A DNA stretch of 64,000 bases from Clostridia bacterium (GCA_022791475.1 JAAVZD010000001.1:1-64000); one strand, 5' to 3'. Positions 26,063 to 35,590 are shown, counted from the stretch's first letter. The notes: generated from the sequence alone by a model not told the origin. Program-made: numbers and translations.

Positions 26063-26737
26063 ATGATGGAAATTGATCCTAAGGTAGTAATCAAAGAAAA
26101 GGAACTTATGCAGAACTTACGGGAATATTGTAAAAATGTAGAGTTGGAAAAAAGAGAAAAAGTAAAAAAGATTTTAGAAAATTGGTTAAACAAAAAATTT
26201 GGATATGGCAAAAAGCCTTGGAGAGCAGTAGAAGGCAGAAAGAAAAAGCTTAGACCGATACCTTTTCATGAGTACGAATGTGATATAAAATGGATAGGTA
26301 TTTCGGAAGATTTTATGATTAAAGTTATTGAAGAATTAGGATTTATAAAATATACTTCCTTAAATGGAAAAGGAATTACTCTTGCTATTCCTGCACATAA
26401 AAAAGGTGAAAAACTAACATGGGCGCAAGAAAAAATTAAAAGGCTAAATCATGATTATTCAATATATGTTTCTGATGAAAAAAGGTTTGCTAAGTTTATT
26501 TTTAAGGAAATGTTGGCAGAACTATCAAATTATGATATAGATAAGATTGAAGTTTACGAAGATTATCTTCTCTTTCGGGATTATAAATTTGGAGAAACAA
26601 TAAGACAAAAGCCCATAGAGTTCTGGGGAAAACCAAAATGGCCTCAATTTTGGGGAAAATTTTGCAAGGAAAACGGAATTGAAGAGTATCGGATATTTGA
26701 CAAATATATAGGAATTCGTGTTTTTAAAACGAAATAA
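26063..26737 (+). CDS. Hypothetical protein, 224 aa, with three in-frame CGG
   Basis: Unrecognised. Charged, many aromatic residues, no membrane segment or signal peptide; contains GKKPWRAVEGRKKKLRPIP and EFWGKPKWPQFWGKFCKENG. It uses CGG at 26120, 26576 and 26689 (approximate codon positions), the first two followed by G. A +1 shift at the first would stop after six codons, so this one must be read as sense. For the last (CGG-ATA) a shift would only shorten the end to YGYLTNI. Promoter, leader hairpin and terminator are its own. Confidence 0.7.
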   Translation: MMEIDPKVVIKEKELMQNLREYCKNVELEKREKVKKILENWLNKKFGYGKKPWRAVEGRKKKLRPIPFHEYECDIKWIGISEDFMIKVIEELGFIKYTSLNGKGITLAIPAHKKGEKLTWAQEKIKRLNHDYSIYVSDEKRFAKFIFKEMLAELSNYDIDKIEVYEDYLLFRDYKFGETIRQKPIEFWGKPKWPQFWGKFCKENGIEEYRIFDKYIGIRVFKTK

Positions 26738-26745
26738 TAAAATAC

Positions 26746-26787
26746 AAAAAATTCACAGGTTATAATTATAACTTGTGAATTTTTTTG
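26746..26787. terminator. Rho-independent terminator
   Basis: AAAAAATTCACAGGTTATAA pairs with TTATAACTTGTGAATTTTTT. Confidence 0.85.
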
Positions 26788-26974
26788 AAAATACATTTTT
26801 GAAAAAATAATATAAACTATATTAAATTAATTTATGTATAAAAAATATAAAAGATACAATTTATTTCGTGTAACAGTTGCAAAATAAGTAAAATTATGTT
26901 AAACTATAAAAGTAAACTTTTAAACTATTAGAAATGAAAGTTATTTCTAACAAACACCTATAGGAGGGTACTAA

Positions 26975-27214
26975 ATGAAAAAGGTATTGAAAGTAGCAGT
27001 AAAAGTGGTAGCAACAGTAACCTTGGCTTTTGTAGCTTTAATGGCTATATTAGCAGTATTAACTCCAACACTTGTTCCTAATGAGGAAGAAGATGAAGAC
27101 TTTGACGATTTCTACTCTGATCCACAGCACCAGAAGGAGCTTGAGGAGCTTTATGACGAGTACGAAAATGAGAGAAATCTGGGAAGTGACTGTGCAGATG
27201 ATATAACAGTATAA
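26975..27214 (+). CDS. Small membrane protein with acidic tail, 79 aa
   Basis: Unrecognised. N-terminal KKVLKVAVKVVATVTLAFVA begins one membrane helix or signal anchor (about 5-33), then a very acidic exposed part (EEEDEDFDDFYSDPQ). Base use in the second half is GC-richer than its neighbours (CAGCACCAGAAGGAGCTTGA). A hairpin TTAGAAAT/ATTTCTAA (26928-26950) and CCTATAGGAGG around the ribosome binding site precede the ATG. Confidence 0.65.
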   Translation: MKKVLKVAVKVVATVTLAFVALMAILAVLTPTLVPNEEEDEDFDDFYSDPQHQKELEELYDEYENERNLGSDCADDITV

Positions 27215-27223
27215 CAAAATAAT

Positions 27224-27258
27224 AAGGGGTATGAATATAATAATTTCATGCCCTTTTT
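27224..27258 (+). terminator. Rho-independent terminator
   Basis: AAGGGGTATGAA pairs with TTCATGCCCTT, followed by T run. Confidence 0.8.
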
Positions 27259-27273
27259 ATTTTTAAAAATTAC

Positions 27274-27302
27274 TTGACAATACAAAACAAATGTTTTAAA
27301 AT
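27274..27302 (+). promoter_or_regulatory. Sigma-A promoter of dinB
   Basis: TTGACA (27274-27279), 17 bp spacer, TAAAAT (27297-27302). The transcript start would be near 27309. Confidence 0.75.
27284..27297. promoter_or_regulatory. Possible LexA (SOS) operator in the dinB promoter
   Basis: AAAAC-AAAT-GTTTT is an inverted repeat with four-base centre inside the spacer. It resembles the Gram-positive LexA box CGAAC-N4-GTTCG, with the outer bases changed. Repression of dinB would fit, but the match is partial. Confidence 0.4.
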
Positions 27303-27319
27303 AACTTTAGGTGTTGAAT

Positions 27320-28525
27320 ATGGAAAAACAAATTTTACATGTAGATGTTAACAATGCATTTTTATCATGGACAGCAGTAGAAATGCTAAAGAATGGTGAA
27401 ACTATAGATATAAGAACTATACCAGCAATAATAGGAGGAGATGAAGCACAAAGGAAAGGAGTAGTTCTAGCAAAAAGTAACTTAGCAAAACAAGTAGGAA
27501 TACAAACAGGGGAGCCAATATTTTTTGCAAGAAAAAAATGTCCAAACCTACAAATATATCAAGGCAATTTTACAGTATATAGAAAATACTCAAATGCATT
27601 ATATAACATGCTATTAGAATATACAGATAAAATAGAACGTTTCTCAATAGACGAATGTTTTATGGATATGACAAACTATATTCCAAAAGGAAGAACATTG
27701 TTAGAAATAGCATATGAAATAAACAAAAGAGTTAAAGAAGAATTAGGCTTTACTGTAAATCTAGGGGTAGCTCATAATAAGCTTTTAGCAAAAATGGCAT
27801 CAGACTTTGAAAAACCAAACAAGGTACACACTCTTTTTGAAAATGAGATAGAAACAAAAATGTGGAAGCTTCCAATTTCAGAATTATTTATGGTAGGAAA
27901 AAGAAGTCTACCTAAATTATATAAAATGGGAATAAAAACTATAAAAGATTTAGCAATAAAAAATGAAGAAGAAATAATAAAAGCATTTGGAAAATATGGT
28001 AAAATGATATGGGAATATGCAAATGGAATAGATAATTCAGAAGTTATATATGAAGAAGAAAAACCAAAAGGAATAGGAAACTCTATAACCTTACCATATG
28101 ATTATTCAGACATAGAAAAAATAGAAGAAGTATTAGTAGCATTAGTAGAACAAGTAAGTTATCGCCTAAGATGCAATAAAATGCTAGCAGAAGTAGTAAA
28201 TGTGCAAATAAAAACAAATGAATTTAAAGTATATTCTCATCAAAGAAAAATGTTAATACCAACAGATAACACAAAAATAATATTACAAGAAGCCAAAAAG
28301 TTACTACATGAACTATATAACAAAGTACCAATAAGGCTAATAGGTGTAAGGGTAGATAAGCTAACAGATAAAGAACAAATACAACTTTCACTATTTGACA
28401 ATACATCAAAAAAGCAAACACAAATAGATAAAGTTGTAGATGAATTGAAAGAAAAATATGGGCAAGATAAAGTAACCAGAGCAGGAAAAATGAACATAGA
28501 TAAAAATATTAAATTTAAAGACTAA
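27320..28525 (+). CDS. dinB: DNA polymerase IV (Y family)
   Basis: Translesion polymerase, 401 aa. ILHVDVNNAFLSWTAVEML (first catalytic Asp), GVVLAKSNLAKQVGI, FSIDECFMDMT (catalytic DE), NLGVAHNKLLAKMASDFEKP, a helix-hairpin-helix and a little finger domain; the C-terminus ends with a beta-clamp-like QLSLFD. The ATG at 27320 is chosen because the promoter leaves a leader of only about 10 bases and GTG 27311 lies at the predicted transcript start. Confidence 0.92.
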   Translation: MEKQILHVDVNNAFLSWTAVEMLKNGETIDIRTIPAIIGGDEAQRKGVVLAKSNLAKQVGIQTGEPIFFARKKCPNLQIYQGNFTVYRKYSNALYNMLLEYTDKIERFSIDECFMDMTNYIPKGRTLLEIAYEINKRVKEELGFTVNLGVAHNKLLAKMASDFEKPNKVHTLFENEIETKMWKLPISELFMVGKRSLPKLYKMGIKTIKDLAIKNEEEIIKAFGKYGKMIWEYANGIDNSEVIYEEEKPKGIGNSITLPYDYSDIEKIEEVLVALVEQVSYRLRCNKMLAEVVNVQIKTNEFKVYSHQRKMLIPTDNTKIILQEAKKLLHELYNKVPIRLIGVRVDKLTDKEQIQLSLFDNTSKKQTQIDKVVDELKEKYGQDKVTRAGKMNIDKNIKFKD

Positions 28526-28562
28526 TAAAGTAGAAAAAAGTCGAATACAAGCATATTATATA

Positions 28563-28597
28563 CTAATAGTATTTAAATAAAATACTATTAGGAGGTG
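28563..28597 (+). promoter_or_regulatory. Hairpin including the Shine-Dalgarno start (28607 gene)
   Basis: CTAATAGTATT (28563-28573) pairs perfectly with AATACTATTAG (28581-28591). The final AG is the beginning of the ribosome binding site AGGAGGTG. It belongs with the other such leaders of small genes. Confidence 0.65.
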
Positions 28598-28606
28598 AAA
28601 AAGATT

Positions 28607-28828
28607 ATGTTTGAAGAGGAATGTTGCAAAAAAAGAAAATGTTGTATTGATTTAATATTAGTTATATTAATAGTATTGTTTGCTTTCGTATTAGGGTTAA
28701 TTATAGGAGCACTTACAAGTATATTAGTACTTTTAAGTTTACCAGCTATAATAGTGCTAGCTATAACACTAGCTATATTAATAGCTATAAGAATAATAAT
28801 GCTTATTTGCTGTAGAAAAAAATGCTAA
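28607..28828 (+). CDS. Small membrane protein with Cys-rich ends, 73 aa
   Basis: Unrecognised. Starts FEEECCKKRKCC, then two membrane helices (LILVILIVLFAFVLGLII and LPAIIVLAITLAILIAI) and ends MLICCRKKC. The cysteine pairs at both ends would be on the same side of the membrane. The start ATG 28607 is 9 bp after AGGAGGTG; the GTG at 28595 overlaps the site. Confidence 0.65.
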   Translation: MFEEECCKKRKCCIDLILVILIVLFAFVLGLIIGALTSILVLLSLPAIIVLAITLAILIAIRIIMLICCRKKC

Positions 28829-28862
28829 GAATATTAGTGTACAAAAGAATAAAAAAATGTAT

Positions 28863-28893
28863 TGTAGGGGTCGCCGAAGGCTGCGACCCCTAT
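28863..28893. repeat. GC-rich palindromic repeat, short form
   Basis: TGTAGGGGTCGCC-GAAGGC-TGCGACCCCTATA; only the terminal hairpin of the longer element. Confidence 0.8.
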
Positions 28894-28969
28894 AATATAA
28901 AAAATATAATAATATAATTGACAAAATAATATTAAAATAATATATTAAAGAAAAAAGGAGGTTTTACAA

Positions 28970-29818
28970 TTGACAACAATAATAAATGGAAAAGAATTAT
29001 CAAAAAAAATAAGAGGACAAGTTAAAGAAGAAGTAGAAAATTTAAACAAAAAAGGAATACATCCAAAACTTGCTGTAATAATGGTAGGGGAAGATCCAGC
29101 CTCAAAAGTATATGTTAGAAATAAAAGTAAAGCATGTAATGAAGCAGGAATAGAATATGAAGAATTTATATTAAATGAAAATATAGAAATGGACGAGCTA
29201 TTAAGTGTAATAGAAACTTTAAATAATAGAAAAGACATACATGGAATTTTACTACAAAGTCCAATACCAAAACACTTGGATATATATAAAGCATTTGAAA
29301 CAATAGATTCTAAAAAAGATGTAGATGGATTTAACCCAATAAACATAGGAAAATTAGAATTAAATAGAGAAACATTTATATCATGTACACCACATGGAGT
29401 AATAAAAATGCTAGAAGAATATAATATAAACTTAAAAGGGGCAAATGTAGTAGTTTTAGGAAGAAGTAATATAGTAGGAAAACCATTAGTACAATGTTTA
29501 CTAAACAAAGATGCAACAGTAACAATATGTCATTCAAAAACAAAAAACATAGAAGAAATAACACGAAATGCAGATATACTAATTTCAGCAATAGGAAAAC
29601 CAAAATTTGTAACAGCAAATATGGTAAAAGAAAATGCAGTAGTAATAGATGTAGGAATAAATAGGCTAGAAACAGGTTTAGTAGGAGATGTAGATTTCGA
29701 AGAAGTATCAAAAAAAGCATCATACATAACACCAGTACCAGGAGGAGTTGGACCAATGACAATAGCAATGTTACTACAAAACGTAGTAACAGCAGCAAAA
29801 GGGCTAGAAGAAAAATAA
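28970..29818 (+). CDS. folD: Methylenetetrahydrofolate dehydrogenase/cyclohydrolase
   Basis: Bifunctional folate enzyme (5,10-methylene-THF to 10-formyl-THF, NADP-dependent), 282 aa, family length. VGEDPASKVYVRNKSKAC (catalytic Tyr and Lys), GILLQSPIPKHL, DVDGFNPINIG, VVLGRSNIVGKP and PVPGGVGPMTIAMLLQN. The start codon is TTG 28970, 8 bp after AGGAGG. Terminator after the stop. Confidence 0.95.
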   Translation: MTTIINGKELSKKIRGQVKEEVENLNKKGIHPKLAVIMVGEDPASKVYVRNKSKACNEAGIEYEEFILNENIEMDELLSVIETLNNRKDIHGILLQSPIPKHLDIYKAFETIDSKKDVDGFNPINIGKLELNRETFISCTPHGVIKMLEEYNINLKGANVVVLGRSNIVGKPLVQCLLNKDATVTICHSKTKNIEEITRNADILISAIGKPKFVTANMVKENAVVIDVGINRLETGLVGDVDFEEVSKKASYITPVPGGVGPMTIAMLLQNVVTAAKGLEEK

Positions 29819-29846
29819 AAAATTAAAATAAAAACCAAAACTAAAT

Positions 29847-29878
29847 AAGGGGCTATCAAAAACGATAGGCCCTTTTTT
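29847..29878 (+). terminator. Terminator after folD
   Basis: AAGGGGCTATC pairs with GATAGGCCCTT, then T run. Confidence 0.85.
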
Positions 29879-29922
29879 GCATAATAGAAAATTGTTATAT
29901 TTTAACTTGTAGAGTAGCGCGG

Positions 29923-30033
29923 AGTAAGTAATATATTTTATTTTTGTAATGAAGACTTAGGCAGTCCTTTGAGGTGGGGGAATACCCGTGAGCTTGGAGG
30001 GCGGAATGGAAAAAATAAAATATATTACTTACT
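29923..30033. repeat. Foldback element with 23-bp perfect inverted ends
   Basis: AGTAAGTAATATATTTTATT plus TTT at 29923-29945 is the exact inverse of 30011-30033. The 65-base middle is GC-richer (GAGGTGGGGGAATACCCGTG) and can itself fold (GGGGG/ACCC). No open frame. It may be a miniature mobile element or a structured RNA. No target duplication is evident. The intergenic stretch 29819-30103 otherwise holds only the folD terminator. Confidence 0.65.
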
Positions 30034-30103
30034 AGGAGCGAACAATTTAACACGTAGCGTAACGAAGCAAATTTTACTCTTTATATAAAAAATAGGAGGT
30101 TAC

Positions 30104-30980
30104 ATGGAAAATATGAACGAAATCATATACTGGATATGGCTTTCAAGAATAGAAAAATTAGGAAGCATAAAATTACAAAGATTATTAGGAAAATTTAAAA
30201 CACCACAAAATATTTGGAATGCAAAAAAAGAAGATTTATTAAAAATAGAAGGGATAGGAGAAGAAATAGCAAAGCAAATATTAAATAAAAAATATAGAAT
30301 TAATTTAGAAAAATATGAAAAATATATGAAGGAAAATAATATAGAATTAATACATATATATGATAAATGCTATCCACAAGAATTAAATAAAATATATGAT
30401 AAGCCAATAATTCTATATGTTAAAGGTAACAAAGAATTACTAAACCAATTTAAATTAGCAATAATAGGTTGTAGAGAACATACAAAATATGGAGAAATTG
30501 TAGCAAAAACATTATCATATAAAATAGCAAAGAATGGAATTGTAACAGTAAGTGGGCTAGCAAAAGGAATAGATAGTATAGCACACACAGCAACACTGCA
30601 AGCAAATGGAAAAACAATAGCTGTAATAGGAAGCGGAATAGATAACATATATCCTACAGAAAATACTAACCTTGCAAATGAAATAATAAAAAGAGGTGGA
30701 CTAATTGTATCAGAATATGTTATAGGAACAAAAGCACAAAAAATGAACTTCCCTGCAAGAAATAGAATAATTAGTGGTTTATCAAATGGAGTAGTTGTAA
30801 TAGAAGCAAAAAAGAAAAGTGGAACAATGATAACGGTAGACTTTGCACTAGAACAAGGAAAAGAAGTATTTGCAGTTCCACGGAAACATACTAAGCAAAA
30901 ATTCAGAAGGAACAAATGAATTAATAAAGCAAGGTGCAAAATTAGTAACAAATGTAGAAGATATATTAGAAGAATTCTAA
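30104..30980 (+). CDS. dprA: DNA processing protein DprA, +1 shift at CGG
   Basis: Single-strand DNA binding protein that loads RecA in transformation; 291 aa after the shift. N-terminal helix-hairpin-helix region (IEGIGEEIAKQI), then the Rossmann fold with AIIGCREHTKYGE, VSGLAKGIDSIAH, AVIGSGIDNIYP, NFPARNRIISGLSNGVVVIEA and GKEVFAVP. In frame zero the sequence after AVP is RKHTKQKF and stops. Skipping the C of CGG (30881-30883) gives GGA and the classic AVPGNILSKNSEGTNELIKQ, then GAKLVTNVEDIL. Start behind AGGAGG. Confidence 0.93.
30881..30883 (+). other. +1 frameshift site, CCA-CGG-AAA (DprA)
   Basis: In-frame CGG at codon 260. Skipping C reads GGA, the Gly of the conserved VPG motif. Confidence 0.92.
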
Positions 30981-31046
30981 CGTTAAAAACAAACCGTCAA
31001 AAGTAAGTGCTGATAATAAATTTATTAAAAAAGAGATATGAATATC

Positions 31047-31075
31047 TTTACAAATTATGTTAAATATGGTAGAAT
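31047..31075 (+). promoter_or_regulatory. Sigma-A promoter of the 31130 gene
   Basis: TTTACA (31047-31052), 17 bp spacer, TAGAAT (31070-31075). Confidence 0.65.
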
Positions 31076-31096
31076 ACATATATTGAAACTTATAAA

Positions 31097-31121
31097 CCTA
31101 TAAAATAATTATTTTAAGGAG
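31097..31121 (+). promoter_or_regulatory. AT palindrome with CCT/AGG pairing at the Shine-Dalgarno
   Basis: CCTATAAAATAATTATTTTA followed by AGGAG. The 16-base palindrome TAAAATAATTATTTTA (31101-31116) and CCT pairing with AGG, with one bulged A, give an 11-bp stem that holds the start of the ribosome binding site. Confidence 0.65.
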
Positions 31122-31129
31122 AAAAACGG

Positions 31130-31525
31130 ATGGAAGAAGTAAAATTAGATGCAAGAGAAGTTGAGGCTGTACGGGAACTTACTAAATATGCAAAAGAATT
31201 ATATGTAAAATATGAAAATTTTGCAAAGAACATAAGAACACTTAAAGAATTACCTGAGAACTATGAAGAACTAAAAGGAAATTCGTGGCTTTTAGCATGT
31301 GAACTTTATGAGACTACACAACTTAGAGTAAGTAAGACAAAGAAATTAATAGATAGAAGTCAATTGGTAAGTAGAGCAAACTTTATAGATATGATGTTTG
31401 CACGCTTATATGAAATTACACATTATGCATCACTTGTAGAACCATACGTAGATAGAGAAATATATTTTGATATTCAGAAACTTAGTTATAAGATGCGTGA
31501 AGTAGCCAGAACAATAGTAAAATAA
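31130..31525 (+). CDS. Hypothetical helical protein, 131 aa
   Basis: Unrecognised. Helical and charged (VRELTKYAKELYVKYENFA, LYETTQLRVSKTKKLIDR), no membrane segment. CGG at codon 14 (about 31169, followed by G) must be read as sense because a +1 shift stops within 12 codons. It has its own promoter, SD hairpin and terminator like the 26063 gene. Confidence 0.7.
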   Translation: MEEVKLDAREVEAVRELTKYAKELYVKYENFAKNIRTLKELPENYEELKGNSWLLACELYETTQLRVSKTKKLIDRSQLVSRANFIDMMFARLYEITHYASLVEPYVDREIYFDIQKLSYKMREVARTIVK

Positions 31526-31527
31526 AT

Positions 31528-31556
31528 AAAAAACTCGGAAAATTCCGAGTTTTTTA
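31528..31556. terminator. Rho-independent terminator
   Basis: AAAAACTCGGAA pairs with TTCCGAGTTTTT around two bases. Confidence 0.85.
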
Positions 31557-31634
31557 TTTATATAGAAAAATTACTTGTAAAATTCAAAACCTTATAGTAC
31601 AATTCAAATAAGAAAAAAATAAATGGAGAAATAT

Positions 31635-32933
31635 ATGGAAAACGTAGTTTTAGAAAAAAATGCAAGTCAAGTAGTAGAAGATAAAATGCTTAAGTATAAA
31701 AAGAAGAAAAATATAGAGTTGTATAAATCATATAGAGTTTTTTCGTTTGACTTACTATTTTATTATGCAATAATTTATTTGTTCTTAAGCATAGAAAAAG
31801 GTTTAACAACAGCTCAAATATTACAATTTGATGCTTTTTATATATTATTTAAGTCATGCGTTCAAATACCTTCAACAATAATAATTCAAAAAATAGGCAA
31901 AAGAAAAAGTATAGTATTTGCAAGTATAATATTAGCAATACATATGTTATTTATAATATTTGCTCCAAATTTTAATATATTATTAGTTTCTCAATTTTTA
32001 TGTGCTTTGGGTTATACGATAAAAGCAACCTGCGAAACAGATATGTTATATGATTCAATAGAGCATGGAGAAAAAAGAGGAAGTACATTTGCAAAAATAG
32101 ATGGAAAAGCAACTGCTAGACATTATTATATAGAAGCAATATCAGCTGTAATAGCAGGTTTTTTATTTGTAGTAAACTCGTATATACCAATAGTATTAAG
32201 TTTTTTAGTATTAATGTGGGTTGCAATTATTTCTACGAAATTTGAGGAAATAGAAGTGAAACAGCAAAAAGTTAGAATGTCAGAGCAATTTAGAAACTTA
32301 AAATATTCATTTAGAAATATATTTCATTCTAAAAGGCTAATAAGCTTATTAGTATTTAATTGTTTAATGGTATCTATGATAAAAATTATGCAAAATTTGA
32401 GAAATACAGTATTGCTAGAAATAGGAATGCCAGAAAAGTACTTTGGACTAATATTTGCAGTATTAGGAATAATATCAGGAATTGCTACAAAGAATCAAGA
32501 TAGAATCCATAAAAGGTATAGAAATAAAACTCTTACATTTTTGGCATTTCCAACAGCAATATCATGTTTGTTATTAGGAATATTTTTAATGTTTGATATT
32601 AATGTAAGAATAATATTTCCAATAGTATTAATATTATTTACAGTTCAATATACAACTAAAGGTCCATATTATGTATTAATAAAAAGATATTTAAATAATT
32701 TTACAAATGGAGAAAAGAGAGTAAAAATTGCAACAGTAAATAACCTTATAGAAAACTTAGTAGTATCAATATTAATATTTGGTGCTTCAAGTATATTAAA
32801 TGTTTTACCAATAGATATAGCACTAATTATAATAGGTGGTATAAGTACAATTGGAGTTGTAATAGTATTAGATAAAATGAGGTATACAGTAGGCTTAAAA
32901 CCAGATGAATATAGCAAAAAAGAAATTTTATAA
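31635..32933 (+). CDS. Major facilitator superfamily transporter
   Basis: 432 aa, about 11-12 membrane helices (for instance LLFYYAIIYLFLSI, IVFASIILAIHMLFIIFA, LTFLAFPTAISCLLLGIF). The loop between helices 2 and 3 has IGKRKSIVFAS, the MFS A-type motif. Substrate unknown. Start ATG 31635 follows TGGAG closely; ATG 31623 is possible. Confidence 0.75.
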   Translation: MENVVLEKNASQVVEDKMLKYKKKKNIELYKSYRVFSFDLLFYYAIIYLFLSIEKGLTTAQILQFDAFYILFKSCVQIPSTIIIQKIGKRKSIVFASIILAIHMLFIIFAPNFNILLVSQFLCALGYTIKATCETDMLYDSIEHGEKRGSTFAKIDGKATARHYYIEAISAVIAGFLFVVNSYIPIVLSFLVLMWVAIISTKFEEIEVKQQKVRMSEQFRNLKYSFRNIFHSKRLISLLVFNCLMVSMIKIMQNLRNTVLLEIGMPEKYFGLIFAVLGIISGIATKNQDRIHKRYRNKTLTFLAFPTAISCLLLGIFLMFDINVRIIFPIVLILFTVQYTTKGPYYVLIKRYLNNFTNGEKRVKIATVNNLIENLVVSILIFGASSILNVLPIDIALIIIGGISTIGVVIVLDKMRYTVGLKPDEYSKKEIL

Positions 32934-33023
32934 AAAGGTTTGACAAATATAAAAAGTTAATAGATAATATATATAAATTTGAACAAAAGATTTTAAAAAT
33001 ACGAAGGAGGAAAAAATAAAAAA

Positions 33024-35588
33024 ATGTACATATTTAATAAAATAACTGTAAGACCACAATTACCAAAAAGAATAGAAAAATTAGAAGAAATAGCGAGCAA
33101 CTTGTGGTGGTCATGGAATACGGAATTTTTAAGATTATTTAAAAAAATAGATATAGATTTATGGGACACTGTAGGGAAGAATCCAGTAAAATTTTTAAGA
33201 CTAGTAGAACAAGAAAAGTTAGAAGAAATAACAAAGGATAATAGTTTTCTAAAAGAATATGACCAAATAGTAGAAAACTTTGAAAATTATATAAATAGTA
33301 AGAATACATGGTTTTCAAAAAGTTATCCAAACAATGAACAAGATTTAATAGCATATTTTTCGGCAGAATATGGTTTAGACCAAATACTTCCAATATATTC
33401 AGGAGGTCTTGGAATATTATCAGGAGATCACTTAAAGTCAGCAAGTGATTTAGGCTTGCCATTAGTTGCAGTAGGCCTTTTATATAAAAATGGATACTTC
33501 CACCAAAAAATAAATGGATATGGAGACCAAGAAACAGAATATAAAAGTATAGATATCGATACTTTGCCAATTACAGCTGTAAAAGATGAAGAAGGAAAAG
33601 ATTTGGTAATATATGTTAAACTACCAAAGAGAAGATTATACTTAAAAGTATGGCAAATTAATGTAGGAAGAGTAAAGCTATATTTAATGGATTCTGATAT
33701 TGAAGAAAACAATGAAGAATATAAAAAATTAACAACCACACTTTATGGTGGAGACCAAGAAATGAGAATAGCTCAAGAAATAGTTCTTGGAATGGGTGGA
33801 GTACGTTTATTAAAAACTTTAGGTTTAAACCCAACTATATACCATATGAATGAAGGGCATTCATCATTCTTAATATTAGAATTAATAAAAAATATAATAA
33901 AAGAAAAAGAAGTATCTTTTGAAATGGCAAGAGATATAGTTTCATCAAAAACAGTATTCACAACACATACACCAGTACCAGCAGGTAATGACATATTTCC
34001 AATAGATTTAGTAGAAAGATATTTTAAAGATTATTGGAATAGGTTTGGAATATCAAAAGAAGAATTTATGCAAATGGGAATGAAACCAAACCCAGAAGAA
34101 AATTCTGGCTTTAACATGGGAGTATTGGCATTAAAAGTAGCAGGGAAGAAAAATGGAGTAAGTAAATTACATGGTGCAGTATCAAGAGAACTATTTGCAG
34201 AAGTATGGCCAGAAATTTCACCAGATGAATCTCCAATAACATATGTAACAAATGGAATACATACATGTAGTTGGCTTGCACCAAATTTAAAAGAATTGTA
34301 TAATGAATATTTAATGCCATATTGGCAAGATAATATTCACAAAAATGAAACTTGGGAAAAAATAGACTCTATACCAGAAGAAAAACTATGGAAAGAGCAC
34401 ATAGTTAGAAAACAAAAACTAATGGAAATTGCTAAAGAGAATATAACTTCAAGGTTACGTAGATGTGATTACCCATATGAACAAATAAATGAAATAACTT
34501 CAAAATTAAATCCACATGCATTAACAATAGGTTTTGCAAGAAGGTTTGCAACATACAAAAGGGCAACACTATTATTTAGAGATTTAGAAAGAATTACACA
34601 AATATTAAATGATGAAAATAAACCAGTTCAAATATTTATAGCAGGAAAGGCACACCCAAGAGATAAAGAAGGACAAGACCTAATAAAATATATACATGAA
34701 ATATCAATGAAGCCACAATTTAAAGGAAAAGTATTCTTACTAGAAAATTATAATATGGAAATGTCAAGACATTTAATAAGTGGTGTAGATGTATGGCTAA
34801 ATACACCAAGAAGACCAATGGAAGCCTCAGGAACAAGTGGAGAAAAAGCATCTGTAAATGGTGTTGTAAACTTTAGTATATTAGATGGCTGGTGGGCAGA
34901 AGGATACAACCAAAAAAACGGATGGGCAATAGGAACAAACAAAGAATATGACAATTACGAAATTCAAGATAACGAAGATAGCCAAAGTATATATAACATA
35001 TTAGAAAACAAAGTAATACCTGCATATTATGAACAAAATTCTAAAGGAATATCTAAAAAATGGGTAGAACTAATGAAAAATTCTATAAAGAGCACAGGTG
35101 GAAATTATAGCACTTCAAGAATGCTTGTAGACTATACACAAAAACTATATATGCCACTTGTAAACTTATATAACAATTATTATACAAACCTAGGTCTAGT
35201 TGGAGAATTCAATGAATGGAAAAGAGAAATAGCTAGAAACTGGAAAGATATTATAATAAAAGAGCAAGAAAACTTAAATGACATTTTAGTAAATGCAGGA
35301 GATACAATAAAAGTAGCATGTGAAGTAAACTTACCAAATATACAAGTAGAAAATATAGATGTACAAGTATATTATGGAAGAATAAAAGAAAATGGTATAG
35401 TAGAAAAAATATCAGTAATTCCAATGGAAATGGTAAAAGCAAATGATGAAGAAAGAAAATATTACTATGAAGCACAAATTGACCTAACAACAGGAGGAAA
35501 TTACGGTTATACATTTAGAGTTATGCCAAAACACGAAATGATATTAGATTCAGAAAACTTGAATTTAGTAAAATGGATAGAAAAATAA
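33024..35588 (+). CDS. glgP: Alpha-glucan (glycogen) phosphorylase
   Basis: 854 aa, GT35 family with an N-terminal DUF3417-type part (LEEIASNLWWSWNTEFLRLF). PLP-dependent phosphorolysis of alpha-1,4 glucans to glucose-1-phosphate. Conserved blocks: YSGGLGILSGDHLKSASDLG, YHMNEGHSSFL, TTHTPVPAGND, VTNGIHTCSWLAP, FARRFATYKRA, the PLP lysine region EASGTSGEKASVNG and LDGWWAEGYN. It fits the GH57 and GT4 genes into a glycogen pathway although it lies 9 kb away. Start ATG 33024 with AAGGAGG at 33003-33009, a somewhat long spacing. Terminator after the stop. Confidence 0.93.
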   Translation: MYIFNKITVRPQLPKRIEKLEEIASNLWWSWNTEFLRLFKKIDIDLWDTVGKNPVKFLRLVEQEKLEEITKDNSFLKEYDQIVENFENYINSKNTWFSKSYPNNEQDLIAYFSAEYGLDQILPIYSGGLGILSGDHLKSASDLGLPLVAVGLLYKNGYFHQKINGYGDQETEYKSIDIDTLPITAVKDEEGKDLVIYVKLPKRRLYLKVWQINVGRVKLYLMDSDIEENNEEYKKLTTTLYGGDQEMRIAQEIVLGMGGVRLLKTLGLNPTIYHMNEGHSSFLILELIKNIIKEKEVSFEMARDIVSSKTVFTTHTPVPAGNDIFPIDLVERYFKDYWNRFGISKEEFMQMGMKPNPEENSGFNMGVLALKVAGKKNGVSKLHGAVSRELFAEVWPEISPDESPITYVTNGIHTCSWLAPNLKELYNEYLMPYWQDNIHKNETWEKIDSIPEEKLWKEHIVRKQKLMEIAKENITSRLRRCDYPYEQINEITSKLNPHALTIGFARRFATYKRATLLFRDLERITQILNDENKPVQIFIAGKAHPRDKEGQDLIKYIHEISMKPQFKGKVFLLENYNMEMSRHLISGVDVWLNTPRRPMEASGTSGEKASVNGVVNFSILDGWWAEGYNQKNGWAIGTNKEYDNYEIQDNEDSQSIYNILENKVIPAYYEQNSKGISKKWVELMKNSIKSTGGNYSTSRMLVDYTQKLYMPLVNLYNNYYTNLGLVGEFNEWKREIARNWKDIIIKEQENLNDILVNAGDTIKVACEVNLPNIQVENIDVQVYYGRIKENGIVEKISVIPMEMVKANDEERKYYYEAQIDLTTGGNYGYTFRVMPKHEMILDSENLNLVKWIEK

Positions 35589-35590
35589 AA

